DNA from: an uncultured Granulosicoccus sp.
Lineage (GTDB): Bacteria; Pseudomonadota; Gammaproteobacteria; Granulosicoccales; Granulosicoccaceae
NCBI GenBank assembly: GCA_947495035.1
Contig: CANLXI010000013.1
Span: 124,001 to 188,000 of the forward strand
Direction: 5' to 3'
DNA length: 64,000 nucleotides
Shown: one piece after another, positions 1 to 8,824 of the stretch
How positions within the stretch are numbered: position 1 is the first letter of the stretch
Layout of the letters: each line of letters opens with the position of its first letter
Program-made: the position numbers and the translations under genes
The notes under the pieces: generated by a model
The model's database searches: none
What the model was told of the DNA's origin: nothing
Seen by the model: only the letters and a program-made list of their open reading frames with translations

Positions 1-273
1 GCGGTGTGCTCGGGTGACCGGTATGCCCAGCAACTGCATCAGCCAGATGACCGGCATGCCGTCCACCAGCACCGTGGTGCCCTGATAATGTTTCCGCAGC
101 TCGGCATCGGTGAAGTAGCTGTAGAGCGAATGCAGATTGTGATAGAAAACACTGCGGCGTTCCGAGTTCTGTATGGTCGACTCGGTCAGTTGCAGGTAGT
201 CTTCCAGGGTGCCCGGGTGTGCGAAAAAGCCCAGCAGGGATCGCTGCGGCAGTCCAGCGGGATCAGTTGCCAT
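1..273 (-). CDS. WecG/TagA/CpsF-family glycosyltransferase, N-terminal part (cut by window edge)
   Basis: Reading the minus strand from the ATG at 273 gives an open frame of 91 codons running off the window. An in-frame TGA lies five codons upstream, so this ATG is the earliest start. The fragment ends in VDGMPVIWLMQLLGIPVTR, which resembles the substrate-site region of WecG/TagA/CpsF enzymes; these add a sugar (often N-acetylmannosaminuronate or a relative) to a lipid-linked intermediate at the inner membrane. It is the third gene of an apparent exopolysaccharide operon, 278 bases after the sugar transferase. That gap holds only a short hairpin (465-486) without a T-run. The family call is good; the donor sugar cannot be told. 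Confidence 0.7.
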   Translation of the reverse strand, partial: MATDPAGLPQRSLLGFFAHPGTLEDYLQLTESTIQNSERRSVFYHNLHSLYSYFTDAELRKHYQGTTVLVDGMPVIWLMQLLGIPVTRAHR

Positions 274-551
274 CGTGAGAAACTTTCAGAGGTTTGTGGG
301 AGCAGGCAGTCCGGTCCGGGTCTGCGGTGCTGATATTTCCGGTATGCGTTCGAGTCGGTTTCCAGTGTTGACTCGATACCTTATCGGCTGCTGGCTGCCC
401 GGTCTACAACCGGGGCCGCGCCTGAGAAACGACTGCCGGCTGACGCGGGTGGTCGCCGACATCAGGCAGCCCGGCGACAGGCTGCCTTCGATCAGTCATA
501 GGGCTGGGGGGGCAACCGTGAGCGGTATGGCTGATCTGGCTGACAGGGTGA

Positions 552-1346
552 TCAGTAGGCGTTCTTGTGGGTCCAGCCCTTGAAGACGGTCAGGACGAGA
601 ATCTTGATGTCGAGAAACAATGACCAGTTCTTCACATAGTAGCGATCGTGCTCTATGCGCGAGACCATGTCGCTGACACGACGGGTTTCACCGCGATAGC
701 CATTGATCTGTGCCCAGCCAGTGATGCCCGGTTTCACGCAGTAGCGAGAACCCAGCGCGGGAATCACGTATTTGAAGTCTTCATCCAGTTTCAGCGGGTG
801 AGGTCGGGGACCGACCAGGGACATGGAACCCTGAATCACGTTGAACAGCTGAGGCAGTTCGTCGAGACTGGTGCGTCGCAGAAAGGCGCCGATTCGGGTG
901 ATGCGAGGGTCATCCTTCTGTGCCTGCTTGAATTCCTGCGAACCACTCTGGTACATGGTGCGGAACTTGTAGACCTTGATGATTTCCCGGTTGCGGCCGC
1001 TGCGAGCCTGGCAGAACAGGGCGGGGCCCGTGCTGTCCAGCTTGATGGCAATGGAGATCAGGGCCATCAGCGGGAACAGGATCAGCAGGGCGATCGAACC
1101 GAAGATGAAATCCTCGAGGCGCTTGAGCGCCGCATTGATTCCGGTGATCGGCCACAGCGTGGAGCTGTCGCTGTGTACCAGTGTGCCGAGACGTTCTTCC
1201 TCGCCAGGCAGGTCGTTGATATAAGCCGCGTTGGCACTTTCAGTATCCAAGACTGTGTTGCTCTGATTATTCTTGATTGCGCTGGCGCCTGACACCTTGT
1301 TCTCCTGTATCCGTATTGGACGTGACACCGAGCTTCCTGATTCCAT
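552..1346 (-). CDS. Undecaprenyl-phosphate sugar phosphotransferase (WcaJ/ExoY type)
   Basis: A 264-residue bacterial sugar transferase that would load the first sugar-1-phosphate onto undecaprenyl phosphate to start a polysaccharide repeat unit. A hydrophobic segment at about residues 81-101 is followed by the family motifs KFRTMY (about 127-132), DELPQLFNV, SMSLVGPRP and KPGITGWAQINGYRG. The long N-terminal part of WcaJ or GumD (several membrane spans and a CoA-binding-like domain) is absent. About 75 polar residues precede the single membrane segment, so the protein is closer to short ExoY-type enzymes. It lies 167 bases downstream of the copolymerase/kinase gene on the same strand. Which sugar it transfers is not visible. 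Confidence 0.88.
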   Translation of the reverse strand: MESGSSVSRPIRIQENKVSGASAIKNNQSNTVLDTESANAAYINDLPGEEERLGTLVHSDSSTLWPITGINAALKRLEDFIFGSIALLILFPLMALISIAIKLDSTGPALFCQARSGRNREIIKVYKFRTMYQSGSQEFKQAQKDDPRITRIGAFLRRTSLDELPQLFNVIQGSMSLVGPRPHPLKLDEDFKYVIPALGSRYCVKPGITGWAQINGYRGETRRVSDMVSRIEHDRYYVKNWSLFLDIKILVLTVFKGWTHKNAY

Positions 1347-1513
1347 GACCAGGAGCCCGTGTTAAATGATTGAAATTCAAATGATATTACTGCAAGCAAC
1401 ATTTCCGTTGCGTGACAGCTGGCTCGTTTGTTCAATGTAGCAACAGGGTATTACAGTGTCTGCAGTCAACGACACACATACCCCATGGGACACATTGTTT
1501 CACTCGCCGTTAT

Positions 1514-3784
1514 TCAGTCCAATTGTTCCTGGTAATAGGTGTAGTGTCTGGGCGTCGGAGTTGACGAGCCATTCATGATGCAGCCACTCACGCGTACGCC
1601 TGAAAAGGTCAGTCGTTTGAGTGCTTCATTCAGTTGTGGCTCCTTCACTTCGCCTTCCTTCACTACCATGATAGTAGAACCTGCGTGTTTGCCCAGTGAT
1701 GCCGCAGTGGAAACGCTCAAAACAGGTGGGGTATCGATGATGACCAGGTCGAATCGAGGTGCTACGGCATTCAGAAAGGCCCCGAACTCCTTGTCACTCG
1801 GCATGTCAACGCCAACATTGCCAGCGCCGGAATAACCACGCGGTATGCAGTACAGGTTGGCAACCGATGTCGCCTTGACGGTTTCCTTCAGCTCGCTTTT
1901 GCCTCGTACAACCTCGGGCAGACCCGGTCCGACCGGCAGACCCAGCGATTTGTGCAGTTGCCCGCGCTGATAGTCGGAATCGATCAGCAGGACCTTCTTG
2001 CCGGTCTGTGCCACCAGTACCGCCAGGTTCATGCTCAGGAAGGACTTGCCCATGCTGGGCAGGGGGCTGGTGAACATCAGGACATTGTTGTCGGCGTCGG
2101 CCATGACATCTTCGAGCATGCTGCGCAATCCACGCAGGTTTTCGATCGAATAGTCTTCCGGCTTTGACAGGGCCAGTACGTTGCCCGATATGGCCTTGCT
2201 GGCATCGCCACCGCTACTGCCGGGCAGCAGCTTGCGAGGGTCGACAGTGGTCGGGTTGCCCAGGCGGCGCTGCGCCGAACTTTTCGGAATGTTCATGTAT
2301 ACGGGCAGACCGGAGGCCCTTTCCAGCGAGTCCTGGTCACTGATGACAGTGGACAGTGCAGAGCGCAGCGTCAGGTACAGCGTGTAGAGAAACAGTGTTG
2401 TCAGCGTACCGCCGACGATGGCCAGCAGGGCGCTCGGTGATACCGGCTTGCGCGGTGGCAAGGCATCATCGATGACCTGGACTTCGCCGACATTGCCGAC
2501 ATTGGCGAGTCGCAGTTTCTGCAGTTCCTCGGAGATCTCGATGAACAGCTTGCGCTTGGTTTCCAGCTCGTCTTCCAGAATGGCGAGCTCACGCTGTGTG
2601 TCGGGGCGGGCACTCAGAGTGCCGCGTACCTGGCCGATCTTGTCGATGAGTACGTCGATTTCCTTCTGCAGGCGCTTGGGGGTGGGGTGGTTGACGGTAT
2701 AACGCTTGAGCAGATCGTCTCGTTCGACTTCCTTTTCCAGCAGCTCGGTTTCGAGCTTGTCCAACTGACCGAGCTTGAAGTTGGTCTGGGTGTCTTCGCC
2801 GAAGGAGCCGGCATTGCGTCGGAAGTCAGACAGGGCAAGTTCCGCCGCTCGCAGTTCGGCTTCCACCTTTGGCAGCTGTTCTTCGAACACCTCGAGCTTC
2901 TCGTCGGATGAGCGATTCTGCGAGCCGAGTTTGACGTCCGTGTATTCACCGAGGATCGCATTGGTCAGGTCCGCAATATGCGCCGGGTCGTGGCCGCGCA
3001 GCTTGACCGTGATCATGCGTGACTTGGTATCGGTGGTTTCAGTGGAGAGATCCGCACGCAGCTCGCTGACGGCTGCCTGCAGGGAGGCTCGGGAAACCGA
3101 GAACTCCACACCGGCCGGAGCATTCAGTTCATCAACACGGATGGTCAGCGGGTCACCGCCGGGCGTCTCCACAGTGACTGACGTGCCGACTTCAGCCTGG
3201 GCGATCAGCTCGAGCCCATCGTCGTCGGTCAGACTGTAGGCCGTCTCACCCAGAGCGGTCAGTGTCAGCGCGCGATCTTCCCACTGGCGCGGCACTACCA
3301 GCTCGGTCAGGCTGATGTCGACATCTCCCCAGGCATACTGTTGGGCGAAGGACAGCTGGCTGACCAGGTTGCCCAGGGCAGGAATTTCCCGGGTCAGGTC
3401 GGACAGGATGGGCAGTTGCCTCGGCTCAGCGGAGGTGCGCAGATCATAGGCCTCGACCACCGGGCTGAGCACTTTGCGCGAACGCAGCAGATTGGCCTCT
3501 TCCTTGATGGTCGGGGCATTCCAGTCCGTTTGCGCGACACTGCTGCCATCGTCGAAATAGTTGCGTTCTTCCAGGACTTCCACCAGAGCGGATGTCTCGT
3601 AGGTCTTGTCAGTGCTGATCAGGTAAAGCCAGGCCAGGAACAGGCCGAGAAGCAGTGTCAGGAACAGACCGAACTTGTGTCGCAGCAGCAGGCGCAGGTA
3701 TTCTTTCGCGTCACTGGTTGCTGGCACGGTTGCATATCCTTGCATAGGGGCGCCGGGTTGAGGGTAATTGAGTGTCTTCATCAA
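1514..3784 (-). CDS. Polysaccharide copolymerase fused to BY-type tyrosine kinase (Wzc/GumC-like)
   Basis: A 756-residue inner-membrane protein controlling chain length and export of a surface polysaccharide. The N-terminal Wzz domain has membrane span 1 at about residues 35-56, a long periplasmic coiled-coil region and span 2 at about 455-480. The cytoplasmic kinase domain follows, with Walker A ending GKS at 579-581, Walker A' LLIDSDYQRG near 599 and Walker B VIIDTPP near 681. The C-terminus carries three tyrosines (748, 750, 751), a short version of the autophosphorylated cluster of Wzc. The start ATG at 3784 fits the membrane topology. It is the first gene of the minus-strand exopolysaccharide unit and faces a 322-base divergent region. 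Confidence 0.9.
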   Translation of the reverse strand: MMKTLNYPQPGAPMQGYATVPATSDAKEYLRLLLRHKFGLFLTLLLGLFLAWLYLISTDKTYETSALVEVLEERNYFDDGSSVAQTDWNAPTIKEEANLLRSRKVLSPVVEAYDLRTSAEPRQLPILSDLTREIPALGNLVSQLSFAQQYAWGDVDISLTELVVPRQWEDRALTLTALGETAYSLTDDDGLELIAQAEVGTSVTVETPGGDPLTIRVDELNAPAGVEFSVSRASLQAAVSELRADLSTETTDTKSRMITVKLRGHDPAHIADLTNAILGEYTDVKLGSQNRSSDEKLEVFEEQLPKVEAELRAAELALSDFRRNAGSFGEDTQTNFKLGQLDKLETELLEKEVERDDLLKRYTVNHPTPKRLQKEIDVLIDKIGQVRGTLSARPDTQRELAILEDELETKRKLFIEISEELQKLRLANVGNVGEVQVIDDALPPRKPVSPSALLAIVGGTLTTLFLYTLYLTLRSALSTVISDQDSLERASGLPVYMNIPKSSAQRRLGNPTTVDPRKLLPGSSGGDASKAISGNVLALSKPEDYSIENLRGLRSMLEDVMADADNNVLMFTSPLPSMGKSFLSMNLAVLVAQTGKKVLLIDSDYQRGQLHKSLGLPVGPGLPEVVRGKSELKETVKATSVANLYCIPRGYSGAGNVGVDMPSDKEFGAFLNAVAPRFDLVIIDTPPVLSVSTAASLGKHAGSTIMVVKEGEVKEPQLNEALKRLTFSGVRVSGCIMNGSSTPTPRHYTYYQEQLD

Positions 3785-4106
3785 AGCGTTAAGTCCGTCG
3801 TCGTTGGCTCGGCTGTGAACCTGTCGATTATAGAGCCTGGGTCGTATATCACTTGTGCCCCGGGTTCACTCAAATCGTTCACTGCTGCCTTGCTTGTTAT
3901 TATTATTGGTACACGCGCCTTGCGTGTTGCATGACGTATAGGTTGTGCGAGTCCTACCTACAAACTTGAGGGTGGTAGTCATCAATTCGAGATTGCAATT
4001 GCAGACAGATCCGGCCCTGCTTCCGGAATCGGCATGGCGCGATTGTAGCAACTCGCCTCCGCTGAATTGTGAAGTTGTTTTAATAAACACCCGCTGGAGG
4101 TAGTTT
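3785..4106. other. Divergent intergenic region (322 bases), exopolysaccharide operon / PLD gene
   Basis: No gene is seen here. The left part holds the candidate minus-strand promoter. The middle (about 3896-3907) is a short TTATTATTATT run, the most AT-rich stretch. The right end holds a clear ribosome-binding site (CTGGAGG, 4094-4100) for the GTG start at 4107. No convincing plus-strand promoter or operator palindrome is visible. Confidence 0.6.
3827..3856 (-). promoter_or_regulatory. Candidate promoter of the exopolysaccharide operon
   Basis: On the minus strand there is a perfect -10 box TATAAT (complement of 3827-3832), about 43 bases before the copolymerase/kinase start codon. The -35 position (around 3850-3856) shows only a weak match (ACAAGT/CAAGTG), so an activator may be needed. 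Transcription would begin near 3820. This is inferred from the sequence only. Confidence 0.4.
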
Positions 4107-5657
4107 GTGGGCGATTCCAAGACATGGCGCATATTTCGCCGCCAGTCGGCTGGCGGTGGGCGCTCTGCCGTTCGCTGGTTGCTGGCCGCGATATTCCTCT
4201 ATGCCCTGCTGACGTTGCTGCTGCACTCACTGTTTCCCCCTCCTGCGGCGGTCAGTATGCAGGGCGTGCAGCATAGTGCCCGACACTTGCAGTTTCTGCA
4301 TGATGACAGCTGGCTGGATGAGCAAGGCGAGCGACAGCTGTCACAACAGATATTCGATGAACTGTTCCGCATGATTGCGCAGGCGGACAAACTGATCCTG
4401 CTGGACATGTTCCTGTTCAACGCCTGGCAGGGCCCGGTACCCGAGAGGCATCGGGCCTTGTCGGATGAACTCACGGATGCGCTGATAGCCCGTAGGCAAG
4501 AAATTGCCGACTTGCCGATCATCGTCATCAGCGATCCGATCAATACCGTTTACGGAGGCCTGCAGTCGGTCCATTTCAACCGTTTGCAGCAGGCCGGCAT
4601 CACCGTGGTGCAGACCGACCTGACGAAGTTGCAGGACAGCAACCCCACCTGGTCGGGTTTCTGGCGCGTATTCATTCAGCCATTCGGCAATGCGCCGGGC
4701 GAGCTGCTGCCCAACCCCTTCGGCGAGGGGCGGGTGTCCCTGCGCAGCTATCTGTCGCTGCTGAACTTCAAGGCCAATCACAGAAAACTGCTGATCACCG
4801 ATAGTGGCGATGATGACAAGCTTCGCGCTCTGGTGGCCTCTGCCAATCCGCACGATGGCAGCAGTGCCCACCGCAACGTGGCCATGTCGTTCTCGGGTGA
4901 AGCAGTGGTTGATCTGGTGGCAGCCGAGCGCGAACTGCTTCTGATGAACGAGGCGCATCAACAGGTTCAGCTGCTGGATGAAGTGCTGCACCATCTTGGC
5001 GTATTGCTGCCGGACTCCGATCTGCAAGCCGCAGTTTCCGGTTCGACACAGACTCCGAAGGCATCCGACCTGCCGACGGTGCAGGTACTGGGGGAGTCGC
5101 GCATCCAGCAGGCCGTACTGCAGGCCCTGGACCGAGCCGGTGCCGGTGATGCCGTGGATCTTGCCATGTTCTACCTCAGTGAGCGTGCCATCATCGAGGC
5201 ATTGATCGCAGCCGAATCGCGCGGTGCCAGTGTCCGGGTATTACTGGATGTCAACAGTGATGCCTTCGGCCGGCAGAAGAACGGTGTGCCGAACCGGCCG
5301 GTTGCTGCAGAACTGGTCGCCAGCGGTGTCGAGGTGCGCTGGTGCGCCACGTCCGGCGAGCAATGTCATGCCAAATGGTTGCATGTGTCACAGGGCTCGG
5401 CTGCGCATGTCTTTTTGCTGGGCTCGGCGAATTTCACCCGGCGCAATCTGCATGACCTGAACATGGAGACCGATGTGCAAGTGCGGACGACATCGGAGTC
5501 GCCACTGACCGAAGAGATGATCACTTTTTTCGACAGGCAGTGGAACAATTCCGGCGGACGTACGTATTCATTGGACTATGACGAATTCGCGAACGACAGC
5601 CTGTGGTTGAAACTGCAATACCGATTCATGGAGATGACGGGTTTGAGCACGTTCTGA
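4107..5657 (+). CDS. Phospholipase D / cardiolipin-synthase-like membrane protein
   Basis: A 516-residue PLD-superfamily protein with an N-terminal membrane anchor at about residues 23-48. HKD motif 1 is intact (H225, K227, D232). Motif 2 has H421 and K423 followed by GSANF (439-443), but the usual aspartate position is S428. Family members transfer or hydrolyse phosphatidyl groups using the paired histidines, so activity is plausible. The start is GTG at 4107 with CTGGAGG six bases upstream. A lipoprotein gene and a cytochrome c gene follow closely on the same strand, which suggests a cell-envelope job. The substrate (cardiolipin synthesis, phospholipid hydrolysis or a nuclease-like role) cannot be decided from sequence. 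Confidence 0.82.
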   Translation: MGDSKTWRIFRRQSAGGGRSAVRWLLAAIFLYALLTLLLHSLFPPPAAVSMQGVQHSARHLQFLHDDSWLDEQGERQLSQQIFDELFRMIAQADKLILLDMFLFNAWQGPVPERHRALSDELTDALIARRQEIADLPIIVISDPINTVYGGLQSVHFNRLQQAGITVVQTDLTKLQDSNPTWSGFWRVFIQPFGNAPGELLPNPFGEGRVSLRSYLSLLNFKANHRKLLITDSGDDDKLRALVASANPHDGSSAHRNVAMSFSGEAVVDLVAAERELLLMNEAHQQVQLLDEVLHHLGVLLPDSDLQAAVSGSTQTPKASDLPTVQVLGESRIQQAVLQALDRAGAGDAVDLAMFYLSERAIIEALIAAESRGASVRVLLDVNSDAFGRQKNGVPNRPVAAELVASGVEVRWCATSGEQCHAKWLHVSQGSAAHVFLLGSANFTRRNLHDLNMETDVQVRTTSESPLTEEMITFFDRQWNNSGGRTYSLDYDEFANDSLWLKLQYRFMEMTGLSTF

Positions 5658-5681
5658 TGGCTGTCGAGCTGATCTGGTCAG

Positions 5682-7019
5682 GTGTCTAGTCACCGAATCA
5701 GCGCTGGCGACTCTGTGCGCTGCAGGCGCCGGTCCGTGGCAGGGCGTCGCTTCGGTCGTGGCTGGATGCTGTCGCTGCTGGTGTCGAGTCTGCTGGTGGT
5801 CGCCTGCGAGCGGGAGCGTGCACCCGACGTCGTGAGCGGCATGCAGGAAACTGCCGCCGGCGATGAGACGCTCTCCCTGACAGCTCTGGTCGAACTGGCA
5901 GCCCGTCAAGACGCGGATCCGGTCGGTGGCGCCATCGTGTATCCCGCTGACCTGCGTCCGCATCCTCGGGCGGATGCCGAATCTTTCAGTCTGCAGGCGC
6001 TACTGGAGGATGAGCATGGCGAACAGGTGGAAGTGCAACTGCGGCTGGACCGGCTGGCACTGGAGCGTCAGTCTGTGCAGGCGTCGGCATGGGAATATTC
6101 GGATGTCATGCGCTCCAGCCTGCTTGTCGCCGGACCTGCCGCGACTGCTCCGCGACAAGGGCAGAGTGTGCAACGGCGCGCGCTGGGGCTGGCGGACAGC
6201 AACGAGACGAGCCTGTTCGTGACAGCCACTCGCATTGACTGGCTCATTCCCGAGGGACTGGGTGACACGGTTGCAGCGAACACTTCCTGCCACGCCGGCC
6301 TTCGGGTGACTGCCGCTCTGCCGGCGGTGGAGCCTGCCCAGGCTACAACGAGGCCGCCAGCCATGATAGTTGACGACAAGCAGAACCCGGCCGACGGGCT
6401 CGGGCGACGTCTGGAATTGCAGCTGGCACTTGACCACTGCCCGGATGGACTGGAGGTTGGGGATTTTCGGCAGTGGATGGCGCGTGCCGTACCGGTCAGC
6501 GCCTCCCTGTCGGCACCGGGAGACAGGCGAGATAGCGTCTTGGCAGGTGAAGCACTGCAGCCGGTCTGGCAGGGAAGAGCCTGGTTATCCAATAGCTGGG
6601 GGGCACTTCCATCATCCGGGGGTGCTGTGGTCATCGATACGCTCGAACTCTATCTGGAATCGTCGACTGATGACTCCGCACAGCAGCGTTTGAGTGTCAC
6701 GCGCAGCAAGCGTCGTTCCGGTAGAGGCCCTGAAACGGTGCAGAGCAGGCTGCGCGGGACAGACGGCGCAGCTCGGTCTGTCGAGCTGCGCTGGACGGAT
6801 ACACTTGGCCAGCGTGTATCAGACGATACGCATGAGCTGCCGGAGTCCATTCGCATCGACAGTGATGACGGCGCCATCGCATTGCAGTTGACACCCTTGC
6901 AGCCGCCTGTGGTCAGACGTGATATCGACGGTAAGCGCTGGCGCGGTGCGGTGAGCATCAGCGGCACGCATGACGGTTTCGGATTTGCGGATTTTCAGCC
7001 TGTGCAGCGGGCGGATTGA
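5682..7019 (+). CDS. Hypothetical lipoprotein
   Basis: A 445-residue protein of no family I recognise. The N-terminus has arginine-rich residues, a hydrophobic stretch and a lipobox LVVAC (Cys42 if the GTG at 5682 is used), so it is probably lipidated and faces the periplasm. Other possible starts are the GTG near 5736 and the ATG near 5766, both keeping the lipobox. The body is acidic and beta-prone, with few cysteines and no catalytic motif. It lies 24 bases after the PLD-like gene and 16 bases before the likely start of a two-haem cytochrome lipoprotein. The three genes are probably co-transcribed. Confidence 0.7.
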   Translation: MSSHRISAGDSVRCRRRSVAGRRFGRGWMLSLLVSSLLVVACERERAPDVVSGMQETAAGDETLSLTALVELAARQDADPVGGAIVYPADLRPHPRADAESFSLQALLEDEHGEQVEVQLRLDRLALERQSVQASAWEYSDVMRSSLLVAGPAATAPRQGQSVQRRALGLADSNETSLFVTATRIDWLIPEGLGDTVAANTSCHAGLRVTAALPAVEPAQATTRPPAMIVDDKQNPADGLGRRLELQLALDHCPDGLEVGDFRQWMARAVPVSASLSAPGDRRDSVLAGEALQPVWQGRAWLSNSWGALPSSGGAVVIDTLELYLESSTDDSAQQRLSVTRSKRRSGRGPETVQSRLRGTDGAARSVELRWTDTLGQRVSDDTHELPESIRIDSDDGAIALQLTPLQPPVVRRDIDGKRWRGAVSISGTHDGFGFADFQPVQRAD

Positions 7020-7035
7020 AAACGGAGGCAGACCG

Positions 7036-8679
7036 ATGAAGAGTCCGAAGGGCGCTTCCGGCAGGCATGGTCGGGCAATCATGCAGTACCGCAGATCGAT
7101 ACAGGGTATGAACATTGGCGTTGCGTTGCTGGCGTTCGCGTTGTTGGCAGGAGTGAGCGCGTGTCAGCGTGATGATGAATCGGCAACTGCCGGGGTGGCC
7201 AACAGTGCCGGTGTTGACAGCAGGCCTGCGGCAGTGATCGATATCGACCAGGCGAGCGAAGGCGTCACGCAACACCCGGCCCCCGATGCGGGACAGAGCG
7301 TCGTGTTGAGTGAGGCCGAACTGCCGGCGGGGTTGGCGGATCAGTGGCCGGCAGCGCGTTTCTCGTCCAGCGGTCCGATTCCTGCGGAAACACAGCGTCA
7401 GGGCGATGTGCAAGCCGGTCGAACCGCACTGCTGGAAGCGGCCTACGTCAGTTGCGGTCTGCCCGAACGTGTCTTCCGGCAATTGCTTGATGATGCAGAC
7501 GTGGTTGAAATCAGCGGCCGCACGGAGGCCGCCCGAGGTCTGCCCTACAGTGTCAACATTCTGCAGAACGACAAGGGTGACCGGATCGTCAGCAGCAACT
7601 GCCTGACCTGCCACGCCACACCGTTGTTCGGTGAGCTGGTCGTCGGGCTGGGCAACGAGTTCCTGGATTTTACCGGGGATGCGTCTGCACAGGCCGAGCG
7701 AGCGGGACTATTGGTCGATGGACCGGCCGAGACAGCCATCTGGGAGCTTTTTGCCGATCGCATGGCGGCCATTGCGCCGTACATTCGACCTCATACCGTT
7801 GGCGTCAATCCGGCTAACAACCTGACCGCCGCCCTGATTGCCCATCGACATGCCGACGACAACGCCTGGTCAGACACGCCACTACTGCCTCTGCCACCAC
7901 AGGACCCGCCGCCGGTGAGTGTGCCGCCCTGGTGGCGCATGCAGAAGAAACCGGCCATGTTCAACATGGGGGAAGGGCGGGGCGATCATGCGCGGCTGAT
8001 GATGTCGGCCTCCATGCTGTGTAGTGACAATATCGATGAGCTTGAGCGGATCGATGCCTATGCGCCCGACATCCGCGCATTCATCGCCAGCCTCGAAGCG
8101 CCACCGTGGCCTTTCGAGCTGGATACCGCCTTGGCTGGCGAAGGGCGACAATTGTTCGAACAGACCTGTTCGCGCTGTCACGGCAGCTATGGGGATCAGC
8201 CCGAGTATCCTGCGCGACTGGTACCGCTGGACATCATTGGCACGGATCCGGTGCTGGTCGAGTTTGCCCGTGGAGAGGGCGCAGCCTACGTGGACTGGTT
8301 CAATCGTTCCTATTACGGCTTGCTGGCAACGGCCGCTCCCGGGCCCGGATACGTGGCGCCTCCGCTGGATGGCATCTGGTCCACGGCCCCGTTCCTTCAC
8401 AACGGGTCAGTCCCCAGCTTGCGCGCCGTGCTGGACAGTGGCAGTCGGCCTGTGCTGTGGCGGCACAGCGCCTCTGATGCGTCCGATCCAGACAGCTATG
8501 ATCAGGTGAACATGGGATGGGCCTTCGAGATACCAGCCGAGGACAAGAATGAGGCCGCAGTACCACAGTCCATCTACGACACCCGTCTTCCGGGATATTC
8601 GAACTCGGGTCATCGATTCGGTGATCACTTCGACGAGTCTCAGCGATCCGCCGTTCTGGAGTATCTGAAAACGCTGTAG
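7036..8679 (+). CDS. Two-haem cytochrome c lipoprotein (RoxA/MauG-peroxidase superfamily-like)
   Basis: A 547-residue exported cytochrome. The ATG at 7036 is preferred because AACGGAGG lies just upstream and a lipobox LAGVSAC (Cys43) follows; an ATG at 6970 in the same frame overlaps the previous gene. Two CXXCH haem sites are visible: C189-C192-H193 (CLTCH) and C378-C381-H382 (CSRCH). Near the C-terminus APPLDGIWSTAPFLHNGSVP resembles the conserved stretch of RoxA-like rubber oxygenases and other di-haem peroxidase relatives. Members oxidise organic substrates or reduce peroxide in the periplasm. The partner lipoprotein immediately upstream may be functionally tied to it. The substrate is unknown. 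Confidence 0.8.
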   Translation: MKSPKGASGRHGRAIMQYRRSIQGMNIGVALLAFALLAGVSACQRDDESATAGVANSAGVDSRPAAVIDIDQASEGVTQHPAPDAGQSVVLSEAELPAGLADQWPAARFSSSGPIPAETQRQGDVQAGRTALLEAAYVSCGLPERVFRQLLDDADVVEISGRTEAARGLPYSVNILQNDKGDRIVSSNCLTCHATPLFGELVVGLGNEFLDFTGDASAQAERAGLLVDGPAETAIWELFADRMAAIAPYIRPHTVGVNPANNLTAALIAHRHADDNAWSDTPLLPLPPQDPPPVSVPPWWRMQKKPAMFNMGEGRGDHARLMMSASMLCSDNIDELERIDAYAPDIRAFIASLEAPPWPFELDTALAGEGRQLFEQTCSRCHGSYGDQPEYPARLVPLDIIGTDPVLVEFARGEGAAYVDWFNRSYYGLLATAAPGPGYVAPPLDGIWSTAPFLHNGSVPSLRAVLDSGSRPVLWRHSASDASDPDSYDQVNMGWAFEIPAEDKNEAAVPQSIYDTRLPGYSNSGHRFGDHFDESQRSAVLEYLKTL

Positions 8680-8824
8680 CCGGCCAATCCGACTGGAACC
8701 TTCTTTATCTGCCAGTTGGCTCCGTCATCGACTTCTATTACGCTCGAATCTGTGTTGGAGTATCACTGGATTGTTCACCCGTGCAGATTGACCCTGCCTC
8801 TCATTCGTCTGGAATAACAAGAAA

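Noticed and set aside
465..486. Hairpin between the two glycosyltransferase genes as a terminator
   Set aside because: Only a 7-bp stem without T-run; the genes on both sides are on the same strand and functionally linked.
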